Part shown: positions 1 through 7,930 of the stretch, in pieces | Layout of the letters: each line of letters begins with the position of its first letter | Position numbering within the stretch: the first letter of the stretch is position 1 | Source: Eubacteriaceae bacterium | GTDB taxonomy: Bacteria; Bacillota; Clostridia; Peptostreptococcales; Anaerovoracaceae | DNA: 64,000 bases | Reading direction: 5' to 3' | Assembly (NCBI GenBank): GCA_902362805.1 | Contig: CABIXY010000004.1 | Coordinates: 496,001-560,000 of the forward strand | Notes under the pieces: generated by a model | What the model was told of the DNA's origin: nothing | Seen by the model: the letters and a program-made list of their open reading frames with translations, nothing else | Databases searched by the model: none | Translations under genes and position numbers: made by a program

Positions 1-1968
1 AGAGATCAGTTTCTTTTCCTGCTCTTCTATCACCCGCTCAAAGTCGATTTTTCCGTCTCGACGAAATTTGCCTTTGGCGTCCAAAATATTGTCCTCGTAA
101 ATATTCTGGTTGAGCAGGGATTCGATGTCTAAGCCTGTGATTAAGTTTTCCATGCTGCTGACGACCATTCGATGGACGGTGTTCTCCAACTCTCTTACGT
201 TACCCGGCCAGTCATAACTCTGCAGGGCAGCGTATCCGTTCTCGTCGATCTCTTTCAATACGCCATACTTTTTATTATATCTGGACAAAAACTCTTTTGT
301 CAGTACGTAGATATCCTCTTTACGATCTCGCAGCGGCGGCACATTGATTTTGCAGATGTTGAGCCGGTAATAGAGGTCCTCTCGAAAGCGGTTTGTTTCG
401 ACCAGCTTCATCAAAGGAATGTTGTTAGCGCAGATCACCCGCACATTGACGTTGATCTGTTTGGTTCCGCCCACTCTGTAAAATTGATTTTCCTGCAGGA
501 CACGCAGCAGCTTTGACTGCATGGAAAGAGACAGCGTGCCTATCTCATCCAAGAATAAGATGCCATTGTTGGCAAGCTCAAAATATCCTTTTTTGCCACT
601 GGACTGGGCACCCGTAAAGGCACCCGCCTCATATCCGAAGAATTCCGATTCTGCCAGGTTTTCCTGTATGGTCGCACAGTTTACTTTGATACACGGTTTG
701 TCATTGCGCGCACTATTCTTGTGAATCAGCTGCATGACCTTTTCTTTGCCGACGCCGGTCTCACCTTGAATGATGACATTACAGTCGTACTTTGAGATAT
801 TGATGATTTCTTCCAGCATGGCTTTCGTCACATGACTGGCGTAGATGAAATCATCCACCTGGCTGGTTTCAAATTGCGAAAAGACGCCTGCCATGCGCGC
901 ACTGTGATCTTGTCTGAAGGAATACTTGCTGTATAGCTGGTCCACCAAATCCAGTTCTCTTCTGACCTTTTTCAGAATGGAAATGGTAAAAGAAATCTCA
1001 TCGGCCGAATACTGGTCCAAATCCACCGCATGAATCTTTTTGCGGATGCTCTCCGCCACAAGGATGCCTTTGATATATCCGTTGGCAAGTCCGGTGAAAT
1101 AAACCGTCCCCCTGTTCTTGCACATGAAGATGCTCAGAGTCTCTGCGCCCAGTTTGTCGATGCAGTTAATCGCCAAATCCATCTGCCCAATGGTCTTGAC
1201 GACTTCGATATAACTGTCCACCGGACTGCGGACGTCCACAAAGACCACCTCATCGGCATATTCCATCAGCACCTGCCTCACCTCTTCCTCAGGAATGCAG
1301 CCGTAAGCCTCGTTGTCCATCACCATCAGCAAATGGCAGCGGCTCCCCAGCTTATCACGAATAGCACCGCTGTACAGCATGGCCGTCAAAAGGTCTTTCC
1401 CTAAGATCGCGATGCTCATATCCTGCTCTACGCGGCGTGAGATCCCGTAAAAAGCGCCGCCTTCTTGCAAAGCAGTCAATATATAGCGAAGGTCTTCATC
1501 AAAGTGGCTGTCAAAATACATGGTGTCCTCAAAGACGATGGCATGACCTTTGACGATCAGTTGTCCATAGTTAAAATCTACCTTTTCGATAGACTCTATA
1601 TAGAGAGGCAACGCAGTCAGCGTTACCAGGCAGAGATATTCGTCGCCCACCTGATAGTCGCATGCCTGCGCCAGACGGCTGCCGATTTCTTCCACGCGGC
1701 CGTACAGCATTCCACCGCTGTCGGTGAAAGGATTGTGCAATTTTCCCCGCTTATCGATGATGTCCAAAATCCGTTGAATCACTTTCGATTCATCATATTC
1801 GCACTGACTGCAGATTTGTTGAAAGCTATCCAGTTCAATGTGAATTCTCTCCACCCTGATTCTCGCTTCGTCAGGCGAAATTTTCCTGCTATTGTCTACT
1901 CTCCAGGCTGTCACAGGCACGGCTCCCCGCGGCTGCAGGACTCTTTGTACTCCAAAAGTATCTCTCAT
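1..1968 (-). CDS. Sigma-54-dependent activator with a dehydrogenase-like (KDD-like) sensor domain, partial
   Basis: Transcription activator for sigma-54 RNA polymerase; the C-terminus runs off the left edge (656 residues seen). Residues 1 to about 330 resemble L-erythro-3,5-diaminohexanoate dehydrogenase of lysine fermentation (FGVQRVLQPRGAVP near the start, then KLHNPFTDSGGMLYGRVEEIG). The Rossmann glycine motif of the enzyme is replaced by AILGKDLLTA, so I infer a non-catalytic ligand sensor. Residues about 370-600 form the AAA+ domain, with Walker A GETGVGKE near residue 401, the sigma-54 contact loop GAFTGA near 448, Walker B ILFLDEIG and an R-finger region YDWPGNVRELEN. The DNA-binding HTH is expected in the missing part. 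Start chosen at 1968 behind GGAGGA. It is divergent from a sigma-54 promoter, its likely target. The domain match is from memory of the family, not a search. Confidence 0.85.
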   Translation of the reverse strand, partial: MRDTFGVQRVLQPRGAVPVTAWRVDNSRKISPDEARIRVERIHIELDSFQQICSQCEYDESKVIQRILDIIDKRGKLHNPFTDSGGMLYGRVEEIGSRLAQACDYQVGDEYLCLVTLTALPLYIESIEKVDFNYGQLIVKGHAIVFEDTMYFDSHFDEDLRYILTALQEGGAFYGISRRVEQDMSIAILGKDLLTAMLYSGAIRDKLGSRCHLLMVMDNEAYGCIPEEEVRQVLMEYADEVVFVDVRSPVDSYIEVVKTIGQMDLAINCIDKLGAETLSIFMCKNRGTVYFTGLANGYIKGILVAESIRKKIHAVDLDQYSADEISFTISILKKVRRELDLVDQLYSKYSFRQDHSARMAGVFSQFETSQVDDFIYASHVTKAMLEEIINISKYDCNVIIQGETGVGKEKVMQLIHKNSARNDKPCIKVNCATIQENLAESEFFGYEAGAFTGAQSSGKKGYFELANNGILFLDEIGTLSLSMQSKLLRVLQENQFYRVGGTKQINVNVRVICANNIPLMKLVETNRFREDLYYRLNICKINVPPLRDRKEDIYVLTKEFLSRYNKKYGVLKEIDENGYAALQSYDWPGNVRELENTVHRMVVSSMENLITGLDIESLLNQNIYEDNILDAKGKFRRDGKIDFERVIEEQEKKLIS

Positions 1969-2118
1969 GGTCTATCCTCCATGTACTGATTCCGCTGCAT
2001 TTATTTATCATATTCATTGTATCATCGTCTCGATTCGATTTCAATTCATTTCTGCAGAATTTGATGCGGTTTCGTTTCAGCTTTCCTCAAAAAACGTTGA
2101 AATTCCGTCTTTTTCATG

Positions 2119-2135
2119 TTGGCACGACTTTTGCT
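2119..2135 (+). promoter_or_regulatory. Sigma-54 (-24/-12) promoter
   Basis: TTGGCACGACTTTTGCT matches the sigma-54 consensus TGGCAC-N5-TTGCW; the GG (2121-2122) and GC (2133-2134) are 12 bases apart, as required. Transcription should start near 2146. A perfect 10-bp palindrome, TTCTGCAGAA at 2050-2059, lies about 70 bp upstream and is a possible activator site. The divergent sigma-54 activator is the natural regulator. Confidence 0.87.
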
Positions 2136-2200
2136 CTATATATAAGCAAAGAAAAACAAATAGTAAAACTCATATAGATGAAAAGCGAGGAGGTGGCATC

Positions 2201-2434
2201 ATGAAGACCTTGACAGAAAAAGAAATCAGAATCTTAGCCAGAAGGTTAAATCAGATTTACGATTTGCAGATTGCAAAAAGGCTCTCTCGGAAAGAGCAGG
2301 TCGAAATGTACCAAGAACTGCTGTTAGCTTACAGCAATTATTTCGGACTGCATCTGGATTCCCATGATATTTCCTGCTTCTTAGCTGAAAACCTGCCAAG
2401 GATTGACAAGTTCTCAGCAGACCCGGCTGCATAG
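2201..2434 (+). CDS. 77-residue protein of unknown function under a sigma-54 promoter
   Basis: I do not recognise this protein. The ATG at 2201 follows GCGAGGAGGTGG, a strong ribosome site; an upstream in-frame extension to 1892 is rejected because it would cross the promoter. It is soluble, charged and helical-looking, beginning MKTLTEKEIRILARRLNQ, with no cysteine cluster or membrane segment and one Cys (SCFLAEN). It sits alone between the sigma-54 promoter at 2119 and a strong terminator at 2493, so it is a monocistronic target of the divergent activator. Its size and isolation suggest a small regulatory or adaptor protein, but no function can be read from the sequence. Confidence 0.8.
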   Translation: MKTLTEKEIRILARRLNQIYDLQIAKRLSRKEQVEMYQELLLAYSNYFGLHLDSHDISCFLAENLPRIDKFSADPAA

Positions 2435-2492
2435 CAGCAAACTATTAAATAGCCATATTACTTATTCACAATTAAGTCATTTCTAAGGCAGA

Positions 2493-2530
2493 CGAGGCAT
2501 ACCGAAAAAGGTATGCCTCGCCTGTTTTTT
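2493..2530 (+). terminator. Rho-independent terminator of the 77-residue gene
   Basis: Perfect 11-bp stem CGAGGCATACC / GGTATGCCTCG (2493-2503 with 2510-2520), loop GAAAAA, followed by CCTGTTTTTT. It separates the sigma-54 transcript from azlC. Confidence 0.92.
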
Positions 2531-2542
2531 GTCCCATTTTTA

Positions 2543-2571
2543 TTGACATTTTGCAAAATCTTCTTTATTGT
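2543..2571 (+). promoter_or_regulatory. SigA-type promoter of azlCD
   Basis: TTGACA at 2543-2548 and TATTGT at 2566-2571 with a 17-bp spacer, 34 bp before azlC, just after the preceding terminator. Confidence 0.7.
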
Positions 2572-2604
2572 ATAGGTTAGATATTTTTGTAAGGGAGATC
2601 ACGC

Positions 2605-3336
2605 ATGAAAGAACTGAATTTTGCATTTAAACGAACCATCCCTATTTTGCTGGGTTATATCACCCTGGGCATCGCCTTCGGCATTCTGCTGCAGCAAGCC
2701 GGTTTCGGCTGGCCCTGGGCGCTCTTGATCAGCACTGTCGTCTACGCCGGTTCCATGCAGTTCGTCATGGTCACTTTTTTAGGCGGCGGCATTTCTCTGC
2801 TGTCCGTAATCCTGATGACCTTGTCTGTGAACAGCCGGCACATGTTCTATGGTATTTCATTTATTGAACGATTTAAAACCATGGGCAAAGCCCGCCCCTA
2901 TATGATTTTTTCACTGACAGATGAGACCTACTCGCTGTTCTGCGGCACGAAATTCCCATCTTCATTTAATGAGAACAAGGCGATGATCCTCATGTCCGCC
3001 ATGAATCAGTGTTACTGGATTATCGGCAGCGTTCTCGGAAATCTGATCGGCAACGTCATTCCCTTCGATACGACTGGCATCGACTTTGCCATGACGGCCC
3101 TCTTCGTTGTCATCTTTACAGAACAATGGTTAGCCGCTGACTCTCACATTCCAACCTTTATCGGTCTTTTCTCCGGCATCATCTGTCTGGTGATCTTCGG
3201 GCCGGATAGCTTCGTCCTGCCGTCTCTGATCCTGGCGGTAGCCCTGCTGGCAGGCTGGACAGTAAAGACGGAGAAGTCTGAGTCTGAGGAAACAGAAACG
3301 CGTGAAAAGGAGGCGGAGGAAGAATGTCAGAAATAA
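2605..3336 (+). CDS. azlC: AzlC family branched-chain amino acid exporter, large subunit
   Basis: Integral membrane protein (243 residues) that with AzlD forms a two-component exporter of branched-chain amino acids. The family signature is clear: an N-terminal LGYITLGIAFG segment, VVYAGSMQFV and SVNSRHMFYG, followed by several hydrophobic helices. The C-terminal tail after about residue 215 is strongly acidic and charged (EKSESEETETREKEAEEE), longer than typical and probably cytoplasmic. Start at 2605 follows AAGGGAGATC. The end overlaps azlD by 13 bases, indicating translational coupling. Confidence 0.92.
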   Translation: MKELNFAFKRTIPILLGYITLGIAFGILLQQAGFGWPWALLISTVVYAGSMQFVMVTFLGGGISLLSVILMTLSVNSRHMFYGISFIERFKTMGKARPYMIFSLTDETYSLFCGTKFPSSFNENKAMILMSAMNQCYWIIGSVLGNLIGNVIPFDTTGIDFAMTALFVVIFTEQWLAADSHIPTFIGLFSGIICLVIFGPDSFVLPSLILAVALLAGWTVKTEKSESEETETREKEAEEECQK

Positions 3337-3656
3337 CCTATACTTTGGTCATCGTCTTATTGGTGGCTTTGTTTACCTTCATTACCAGACTGTTTCCATT
3401 TGTCGTTTTCGGACGGAAAGGCGAACCTTCTAAAATGGTCCGACGACTGGGCGACCTTCTGCCTTTATCCGTCATCGCCATCTTGGTCATCTACTGTTTG
3501 AAGACTACGACCTTTGACGCACTGAGCGGCTTCGCGCCCCAGTTCATCGCTATAACAGTGGTGGCATTGCTCCACGTGTGGCGCAGGAACAATTTGCTCA
3601 GCATTTTGGGAGGCACTGCCTGCTATATGGTGCTGGTGCAGTACGTGTTTGTATGA
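3324..3656 (+). CDS. azlD: AzlD family branched-chain amino acid exporter, small subunit
   Basis: Small membrane partner of AzlC (110 residues) with about four hydrophobic helices. The family hallmark FITRLFPFVVFGR is present near residue 20, followed by the LGDLLPLSVIAILVIYCL segment. It overlaps the end of azlC and is read from the ribosome site GGAGGCGGAGGAAG inside azlC. Both subunits are needed for export in characterised members. The operon ends at the hairpin at 3666. Confidence 0.9.
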   Translation: MSEITYTLVIVLLVALFTFITRLFPFVVFGRKGEPSKMVRRLGDLLPLSVIAILVIYCLKTTTFDALSGFAPQFIAITVVALLHVWRRNNLLSILGGTACYMVLVQYVFV

Positions 3657-3665
3657 TCAAAAAAA

Positions 3666-3685
3666 GTCCCACTGGGGACCTTTTT
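3666..3685 (+). terminator. Terminator after azlCD
   Basis: Stem GTCCC/GGGAC with loop ACTG followed by CTTTTTAT; short but perfectly placed 10 bases after the azlD stop. Confidence 0.72.
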
Positions 3686-3690
3686 ATTTG

Positions 3691-4325
3691 CTATAACATA
3701 GGAGCATCATGAATGATGATTTTCGTCTGACCAAGAATCCTGTTAATCTGAGAATTAATAAACGCTTCATATTTATTCAGTCTCGCATCAGACCAATTTA
3801 CCACCCCTGAACGCTTGAAAGTGAAGCCTCGTAGATTTTTCAACTCTGCCCGGATTTCATCAGTCAATACGGATTTCGCATTTGGCACAAATCCACCGTC
3901 CGTGTAAGGCCGCGCAAATAAATTGTCCATGTCCTCACGTTGAAAGCGGGCATTTTGTCGCTATTTTATCATGGTATACGACTAGGTCATAAGAAACTGC
4001 CTGTGAAAGTATTTTGCTCACAATCTGAGAACTGTAAAATTCAGCGAATACTTCCCCTTCATCAAAGAAGGGAGGCCGCATTACACACCTTGATATAGCC
4101 GCCGATATTGTCAGCATTCAATTGGTGCAGCAACTTAGCAATGTGCTTTCTGTGTTTGGGAGCCCTACGCTTTTCGATATAGTTCTTTACGTTTCCATCA
4201 AACCCCAGGGGAAGTAAAGATTCATCAATGACGCGTTCATTCTTGATGAGGGTAATTCCGGATTCTTCTGTATTCGTCTCAAAGGACAGCACCTCTCGAT
4301 TCTTATTCATTAAGGTATATCTCAA
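3691..4325 (-). pseudogene. Remnant of a HipA-like kinase domain protein
   Basis: Three reading-frame pieces in order look like one degraded gene. 4325-4062 encodes the N-terminus (MRYTLMNKNREVLSFETN, then EKRRAPKHRKHIAKLL) typical of the Firmicutes HipA-like kinase family. A shifted frame in 4060-3935 continues with EFYSSQIVSKILSQAVSYDL. 3930-3691 carries a C-terminal-like piece (LRGFTFKRSG, then INSQINRIL). The central kinase part with the catalytic and metal-binding motifs is absent, so the gene has lost coding capacity by deletion and frameshift. Family assignment is from recall of the N- and C-terminal signatures and is moderately certain. Confidence 0.65.
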
Positions 4326-4355
4326 AACTAACTCCTTTCGAAAATCATGAAGGGT

Positions 4356-5546
4356 TTATTCTTCTTCGCCAGTCATGACACTCTCTTCAAATACAGCCTT
4401 CTCCTCCCATTTTTCTCTCGGCACGCCCTTTTTCCTGAGCCTGTCTTTGACAAAAAGTCTGAACAGCGCATAGAGTATGGAGCAAATCGGAATAAAGATG
4501 ATCATGCCGACAACGCCCATCAGATTTCCACCGATGGTAATGGCAACCAGTACCCAGATGGACGGCAGACCCACTGAATTTCCAACCACGTGTGGATATA
4601 CCAGATTGCCTTCCAGCTGCTGCAATACTAAGAATACGATGATGAACATAAGCGCTTTGAACGGGCTGACCATCAAAATCAGCAGAGCGCCGATGGCACA
4701 TCCGATGAAGGCGCCCACCATAGGAATCAGCGCCGTAAAAGCAATCAGTACAGAAATCAGCATGGCATACGGCATCCGGAAGATACTCATGACGATAAAG
4801 AACATCATGCCCAAAATGCAGGCTTCCAGGCACTGGCCAGATATAAACTTCGAAAAAGTCCTGCTGGAAAGAGTGCAGACATAAAGAATCTTCTCCGCCG
4901 TGTCCTCTTTAAAAATAGCGAAGAGGATCTGCTTGCCCTGTCCCGCCAGCTTCTCTTTTGCCATGAGCAGATAAACGGCAAAGACAAAACCGATGAAGAA
5001 ACTGACGATGGCACCGATGATGTTGGTCACTGCGCCAATGCCGCTGTTGACCATACTGGTCGCCGCATGCTGCATGAAGGCAGATAATTTTCGAGCAATG
5101 TCAGTCCAGTCCACGGAAAGCTGTTCTGCCAAATTCTGCAGCGCTTTCCAATAGCTCATCTTGGAAAAAATCCAGTCCTGCGCCGTATTGATGGCACCTG
5201 GCAGTTCTCTGGCAATGCTCATCATGGTTTCTGCAATCTGTGGAACAATGATGTACATGGCGATGATAATGACGCCGACGACTGCTGCCAGTGTAATCAA
5301 GAAAGAAAGCGGCCGCCGTCCTGACTTCAGTCTGTTCGTTCTGTGAAATATCCAGTATTCGATTCTGGTCATGGGCACGTTGATGACAAAAGCGATGCCG
5401 GCTCCCAAAATAAAGGGGAACATCAGCCCCAGCACCCCGCCAATCGCCTCGACGACCAGGCCGATGTTTTTGATGCCCAGATAAAACAGAATGCAGGCAA
5501 ATGCGGTCAATATAAAAGTCTTGATATTTTTCTTGTTAAACTCCAA
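4356..5546 (-). CDS. AI-2E family transporter (YdiK/TqsA-like membrane protein)
   Basis: Polytopic membrane protein of 396 residues of the AI-2E/UPF0118 family: two N-terminal helices, a short amphipathic middle part (about residues 115-160), then a block of five or six helices containing GFVFAVYLLMAKEKL, the LIPMVGAFIGCAIGALL segment and the QQLEGNLVYPHVVGNSVGLP signature. The C-terminal tail is charged. Members export small molecules or act as Na+/H+ antiporters, so the substrate is open. Translation probably starts with TTG at 5546 behind AGAGGGGAG. Single gene, no operon partner. Confidence 0.85.
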   Translation of the reverse strand: MEFNKKNIKTFILTAFACILFYLGIKNIGLVVEAIGGVLGLMFPFILGAGIAFVINVPMTRIEYWIFHRTNRLKSGRRPLSFLITLAAVVGVIIIAMYIIVPQIAETMMSIARELPGAINTAQDWIFSKMSYWKALQNLAEQLSVDWTDIARKLSAFMQHAATSMVNSGIGAVTNIIGAIVSFFIGFVFAVYLLMAKEKLAGQGKQILFAIFKEDTAEKILYVCTLSSRTFSKFISGQCLEACILGMMFFIVMSIFRMPYAMLISVLIAFTALIPMVGAFIGCAIGALLILMVSPFKALMFIIVFLVLQQLEGNLVYPHVVGNSVGLPSIWVLVAITIGGNLMGVVGMIIFIPICSILYALFRLFVKDRLRKKGVPREKWEEKAVFEESVMTGEEE

Positions 5547-5689
5547 TGTGTTCTCCCCTCTTATCTCAAATGTAATTATGGAGTTATTCTACCATAGGTA
5601 TGAGGGTTTGACAAATAAAAAGTCTTCTGCTAGCCTTACAACCAAAACGCCTGATGCTGATTTAATGCGGGATCAGTCAACTCTCGCCA

Positions 5690-5985
5690 AGTATACCCCG
5701 TCCCAGTATATTCTTGTAAAAATGCAAAAAAATACCTGAATTGTCCAATTTAAGACCTGATTCAGGCACTTTTTTGTTTTATAGGAGCCTCTTTGGCGCA
5801 AAATGTTTTTCAAGGCGTCTGATCCACAGCAACTCGCCAAATAAAATTGGAATTATATAGTTGGATTCGTTATATTTTCTTCCTTTTCAGCCATTCTCTT
5901 GCTCTATACCCCCGTCAATTTACGAAATCTGCCTGAATGTCCCTGTTTTTTGTCCTTTTCGGGCAGATGAGCATCTAGCTATTTT
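5690..5985. repeat. Diverged intergenic repeat, copy 1 (partner at 10435)
   Basis: AT-rich intergenic segment sharing the same order of blocks with 10435-10740: a TATACCCC box, a hairpin around CCTGAATTGTCCAATTT and GATTCAGGCA, the pair CTTTGGCGCAAAATG and CTCGCCAAA, a second ATACCCCC box, and a second hairpin AAATCTGCC / GGGCAGAT. Identity with the other copy is roughly two thirds by eye. No coding sense. It fills the gap between the AI-2E transporter and the small membrane protein, slightly overlapping the latter's 3' end. Confidence 0.65.
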
Positions 5986-6286
5986 GGGCATTATTGGAAA
6001 GCAGAGAATGCGAACACCTCATCATTTCAATTCCTTTTTCAACATACACCCAAAATCCAATGTAATCTATTATCAGTATTACAACTGTAAGGGAATATAA
6101 AAACAACCTTCGTTTCCCCTCTGCCGCCAGATCTGCGTTACGTCTGGCCGCTGTAGGGCAAAGCCTGAGAATCTGGATAATCTGCAAAATGCCGATTGCG
6201 GCTCCTCTGGTCAAAATGCCCAGAACAAAGTAATCTATGTTCATGTGTTCCATCTTTAATACGTCCTCTTCGGCAGTGTCAACCAC
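5975..6286 (-). CDS. Small two-helix membrane protein, unknown
   Basis: 103 residues with two hydrophobic segments, YFVLGILTRGAAIGILQIIQ and LFLYSLTVVILIIDYIGFWV, separated by a basic loop (CPTAARRNADLAAEGKRRL). I do not recognise the family. It follows the 125-residue secreted protein by 2 bases, so the two are probably co-transcribed and may act together at the membrane. The 3' end runs into the intergenic repeat, so the last ten residues may be acquired. Confidence 0.5.
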   Translation of the reverse strand: MVDTAEEDVLKMEHMNIDYFVLGILTRGAAIGILQIIQILRLCPTAARRNADLAAEGKRRLFLYSLTVVILIIDYIGFWVYVEKGIEMMRCSHSLLSNNAQNS

Positions 6287-6288
6287 GC

Positions 6289-6666
6289 TTATTTTGACCA
6301 GCCATAGAGAAGCCTGTCTTCAGATAAACAAATATCTCCTCTTGCTTCTGCTTCTGTTATTTCTCTGTGAACAGACTTAATCGGCTGATTGTTCTCGTCA
6401 TAATAGGTTCGGGTCTCTACAATGATTTCACTTTTGTCCTCCAAAACCAGATGAGTGTTATCTTTGATATCATCCATCTCCCCTGGTACAAAATTACTTA
6501 TTTCTTCCGTAGTAAATACCCTTCTTAGATTATCAAACTGCGCTTTCGTAAACTCGGCACCATAGGGTGTTGTAAAAAAGACATCTTGTGAAAAAGAATA
6601 GGCGAAGGTTATCCCGGCGGATACGAAAAGTACTGCCATATATACTATTATTACTTTCTTTTTCAT
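6289..6666 (-). CDS. Small secreted or anchored protein, paralogue of the neighbouring 6.8-7.7 kb gene
   Basis: 125 residues. The N-terminus MKKKVIIVYMAVLFVSAGITF is a signal peptide or anchor. The mature part matches the first 110 mature residues of the protein at 6822-7711: FFTTPYGAEFTKAQFDNLRR versus VYLTTKSGAELTKTQYDNLKK, LVLEDKSEIIVETRTYYDENN versus LVLEDRDEVCVITRTRYDENN, and EITEAEA versus EVTEAEA. It ends shortly after that shared module, so it is a truncated or single-module version. ATG at 6666 is preferred over the upstream TTG. Function unknown. Confidence 0.7.
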   Translation of the reverse strand: MKKKVIIVYMAVLFVSAGITFAYSFSQDVFFTTPYGAEFTKAQFDNLRRVFTTEEISNFVPGEMDDIKDNTHLVLEDKSEIIVETRTYYDENNQPIKSVHREITEAEARGDICLSEDRLLYGWSK

Positions 6667-6821
6667 TTTCGCCCCCAAATTAACCTTGCATTATCTTCTC
6701 AACTGAATATATCATGATTAAACCTACAATCAAAGGAAAACATCATAGAATCTTATTTTCTATAATGTTTTCCAGTCTGATCAAATGCTTCGGGAAATAG
6801 GTCAATACTAGTAAACTTTTA

Positions 6822-7711
6822 TTACTCAAAAGACCATTTAGCTTCTGCGCTGACACCCTGCATTCCATCATATTTGCTTGCAACGCTGCTTGAAAACTTC
6901 AGAACATTGCCTAATCCGCCCGCTGCAATGTCATAGTCTTTAGATTGTGCTAAAGTAACTTTAGATGTGGCATGTTGATATGTTCCATATACCTTTGTTT
7001 TGTCATTACGATTCAATATGGTTATTGCCATAGTATTAGATAAGGAAGAAGAAACGCTATCTACAATATTCATAGACACGCCAATGCCTCGATACGAAAG
7101 AAAGCTTCCTGGTTGTCTAATGTTATCTCCATACTGACTATAATTAATCTCTTTGCCATCATATCGTTGAATAGCACTAAATCCAGGTCTAAAGTCGTTG
7201 CTAGTATCTGTTAACCTAAGCGCCATCACATCATAAGAGCGTACTTTTGGTAGCTTTAACCATGTATTAGTTAATCTTACTTTCTTTGTGCTTCCATCAA
7301 CCTGAATTACCTCAATCACAAGTTTCTTTGAACTGGTTTGCCAGCTAGAACCCCTTGTTTCTGGCATTGCAGCCACTCTCTTTGCTTCGGCTTCTGTCAC
7401 CTCAGTATTAATGGTTTCGACAGGCTGGTTATTCTCATCGTAACGAGTCCTTGTGATAACACATACTTCATCTCTGTCCTCTAATACTAAATCTGGTTCG
7501 TTTTTAATCTCCTCTATAAAGTCTGAAGGTAACACTGCTAAGTCCTCCTCAGTATAGATTTTTTTAAGATTGTCATATTGTGTTTTTGTTAACTCTGCAC
7601 CACTTTTTGTCGTTAAATATACGCCATTATCTGCCGCATATGTGGGAACTGCTAGCACAGTCGATAAATTAACGACAGAATGACAAGATTTGTAAGTAAT
7701 TTTCTTTTCAT
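6822..7711 (-). pseudogene. Secreted protein of unknown function with a frameshift inside its signal peptide
   Basis: The long frame encodes about 280 residues after PTYAADNGVYL: an N-terminal module shared with the gene at 6289-6666, then a longer, beta-rich region with no Cys and no known signature. The natural start, ATG at 7711 behind GAAAGGATT, reads MKRKLLTNLVILSLI and then shifts to a stop codon. Removing two bases near 7650 would join it to STVLAVPTYA|ADNG, a perfect signal peptide with an AxA-type cleavage site. As the sequence stands the signal peptide is out of frame, so the gene is either broken, phase-variable, or affected by a sequencing error. Confidence 0.7.
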
Positions 7712-7743
7712 GTTTAATCCTTTCATAATTAAACATTACCCAT

Positions 7744-7794
7744 TTAAAACGGCCACCATTTTTTAATCCAATCCAAAATTCCAACTTCAAACAT
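7744..7794 (-). CDS. Possible 16-residue Trp-rich peptide (MFEVGILDWIKKWWPF)
   Basis: ATG at 7794 lies 9 bases after AGAGGAG, one of the better ribosome sites in this stretch. The ORF reads MFEVGILDWIKKWWPF and stops at 7744, 33 bases before the start of the secreted-protein gene. It is the first ORF downstream of a direct-repeat operator (7858-7889) expected for a LytTR regulator. A short aromatic amphipathic peptide in that place could be a signal, a toxin-like peptide or a translated leader. It could also be chance, since it is only 16 codons. Confidence 0.4.
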   Translation of the reverse strand: MFEVGILDWIKKWWPF

Positions 7795-7857
7795 GTTTAC
7801 ACGCTCCTCTCTTTTTTCTCAATCTTAACGCAATATTCTGTTATATCCCACACATTT

Positions 7858-7889
7858 TGCACCAAATGCATTTTTCCTGCACGAAATGC
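7858..7889 (-). promoter_or_regulatory. Direct-repeat operator, probable LytTR regulator site
   Basis: On the minus strand GCATTTCGTGCA and GCATTTGGTGCA (11 of 12 identical) start 20 bp apart, about two helical turns. Paired direct repeats with this spacing are typical of sites bound by LytTR response regulators. It precedes the Trp-rich ORF and the secreted-protein gene and lies downstream of a LytTR regulator gene. Confidence 0.6.
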
Positions 7890-7890
7890 A

Positions 7891-7918
7891 AAAGGACCGA
7901 CGCCCTCGTCGATCCTTT
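7891..7918 (-). terminator. Terminator after the GHKL kinase gene
   Basis: Stem AAAGGATCGACG / CGTCGGTCCTTT (one mismatch) with loop AGGG and a short T run on the minus strand, 13 bases after the kinase stop. Confidence 0.75.
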
Positions 7919-7930
7919 CTTTCTCCGTAT

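Noticed and set aside
172..1989. Several + strand open frames over the first 2 kb
   Set aside because: All are antisense to the sigma-54 activator, whose minus-strand frame shows clear domain motifs.
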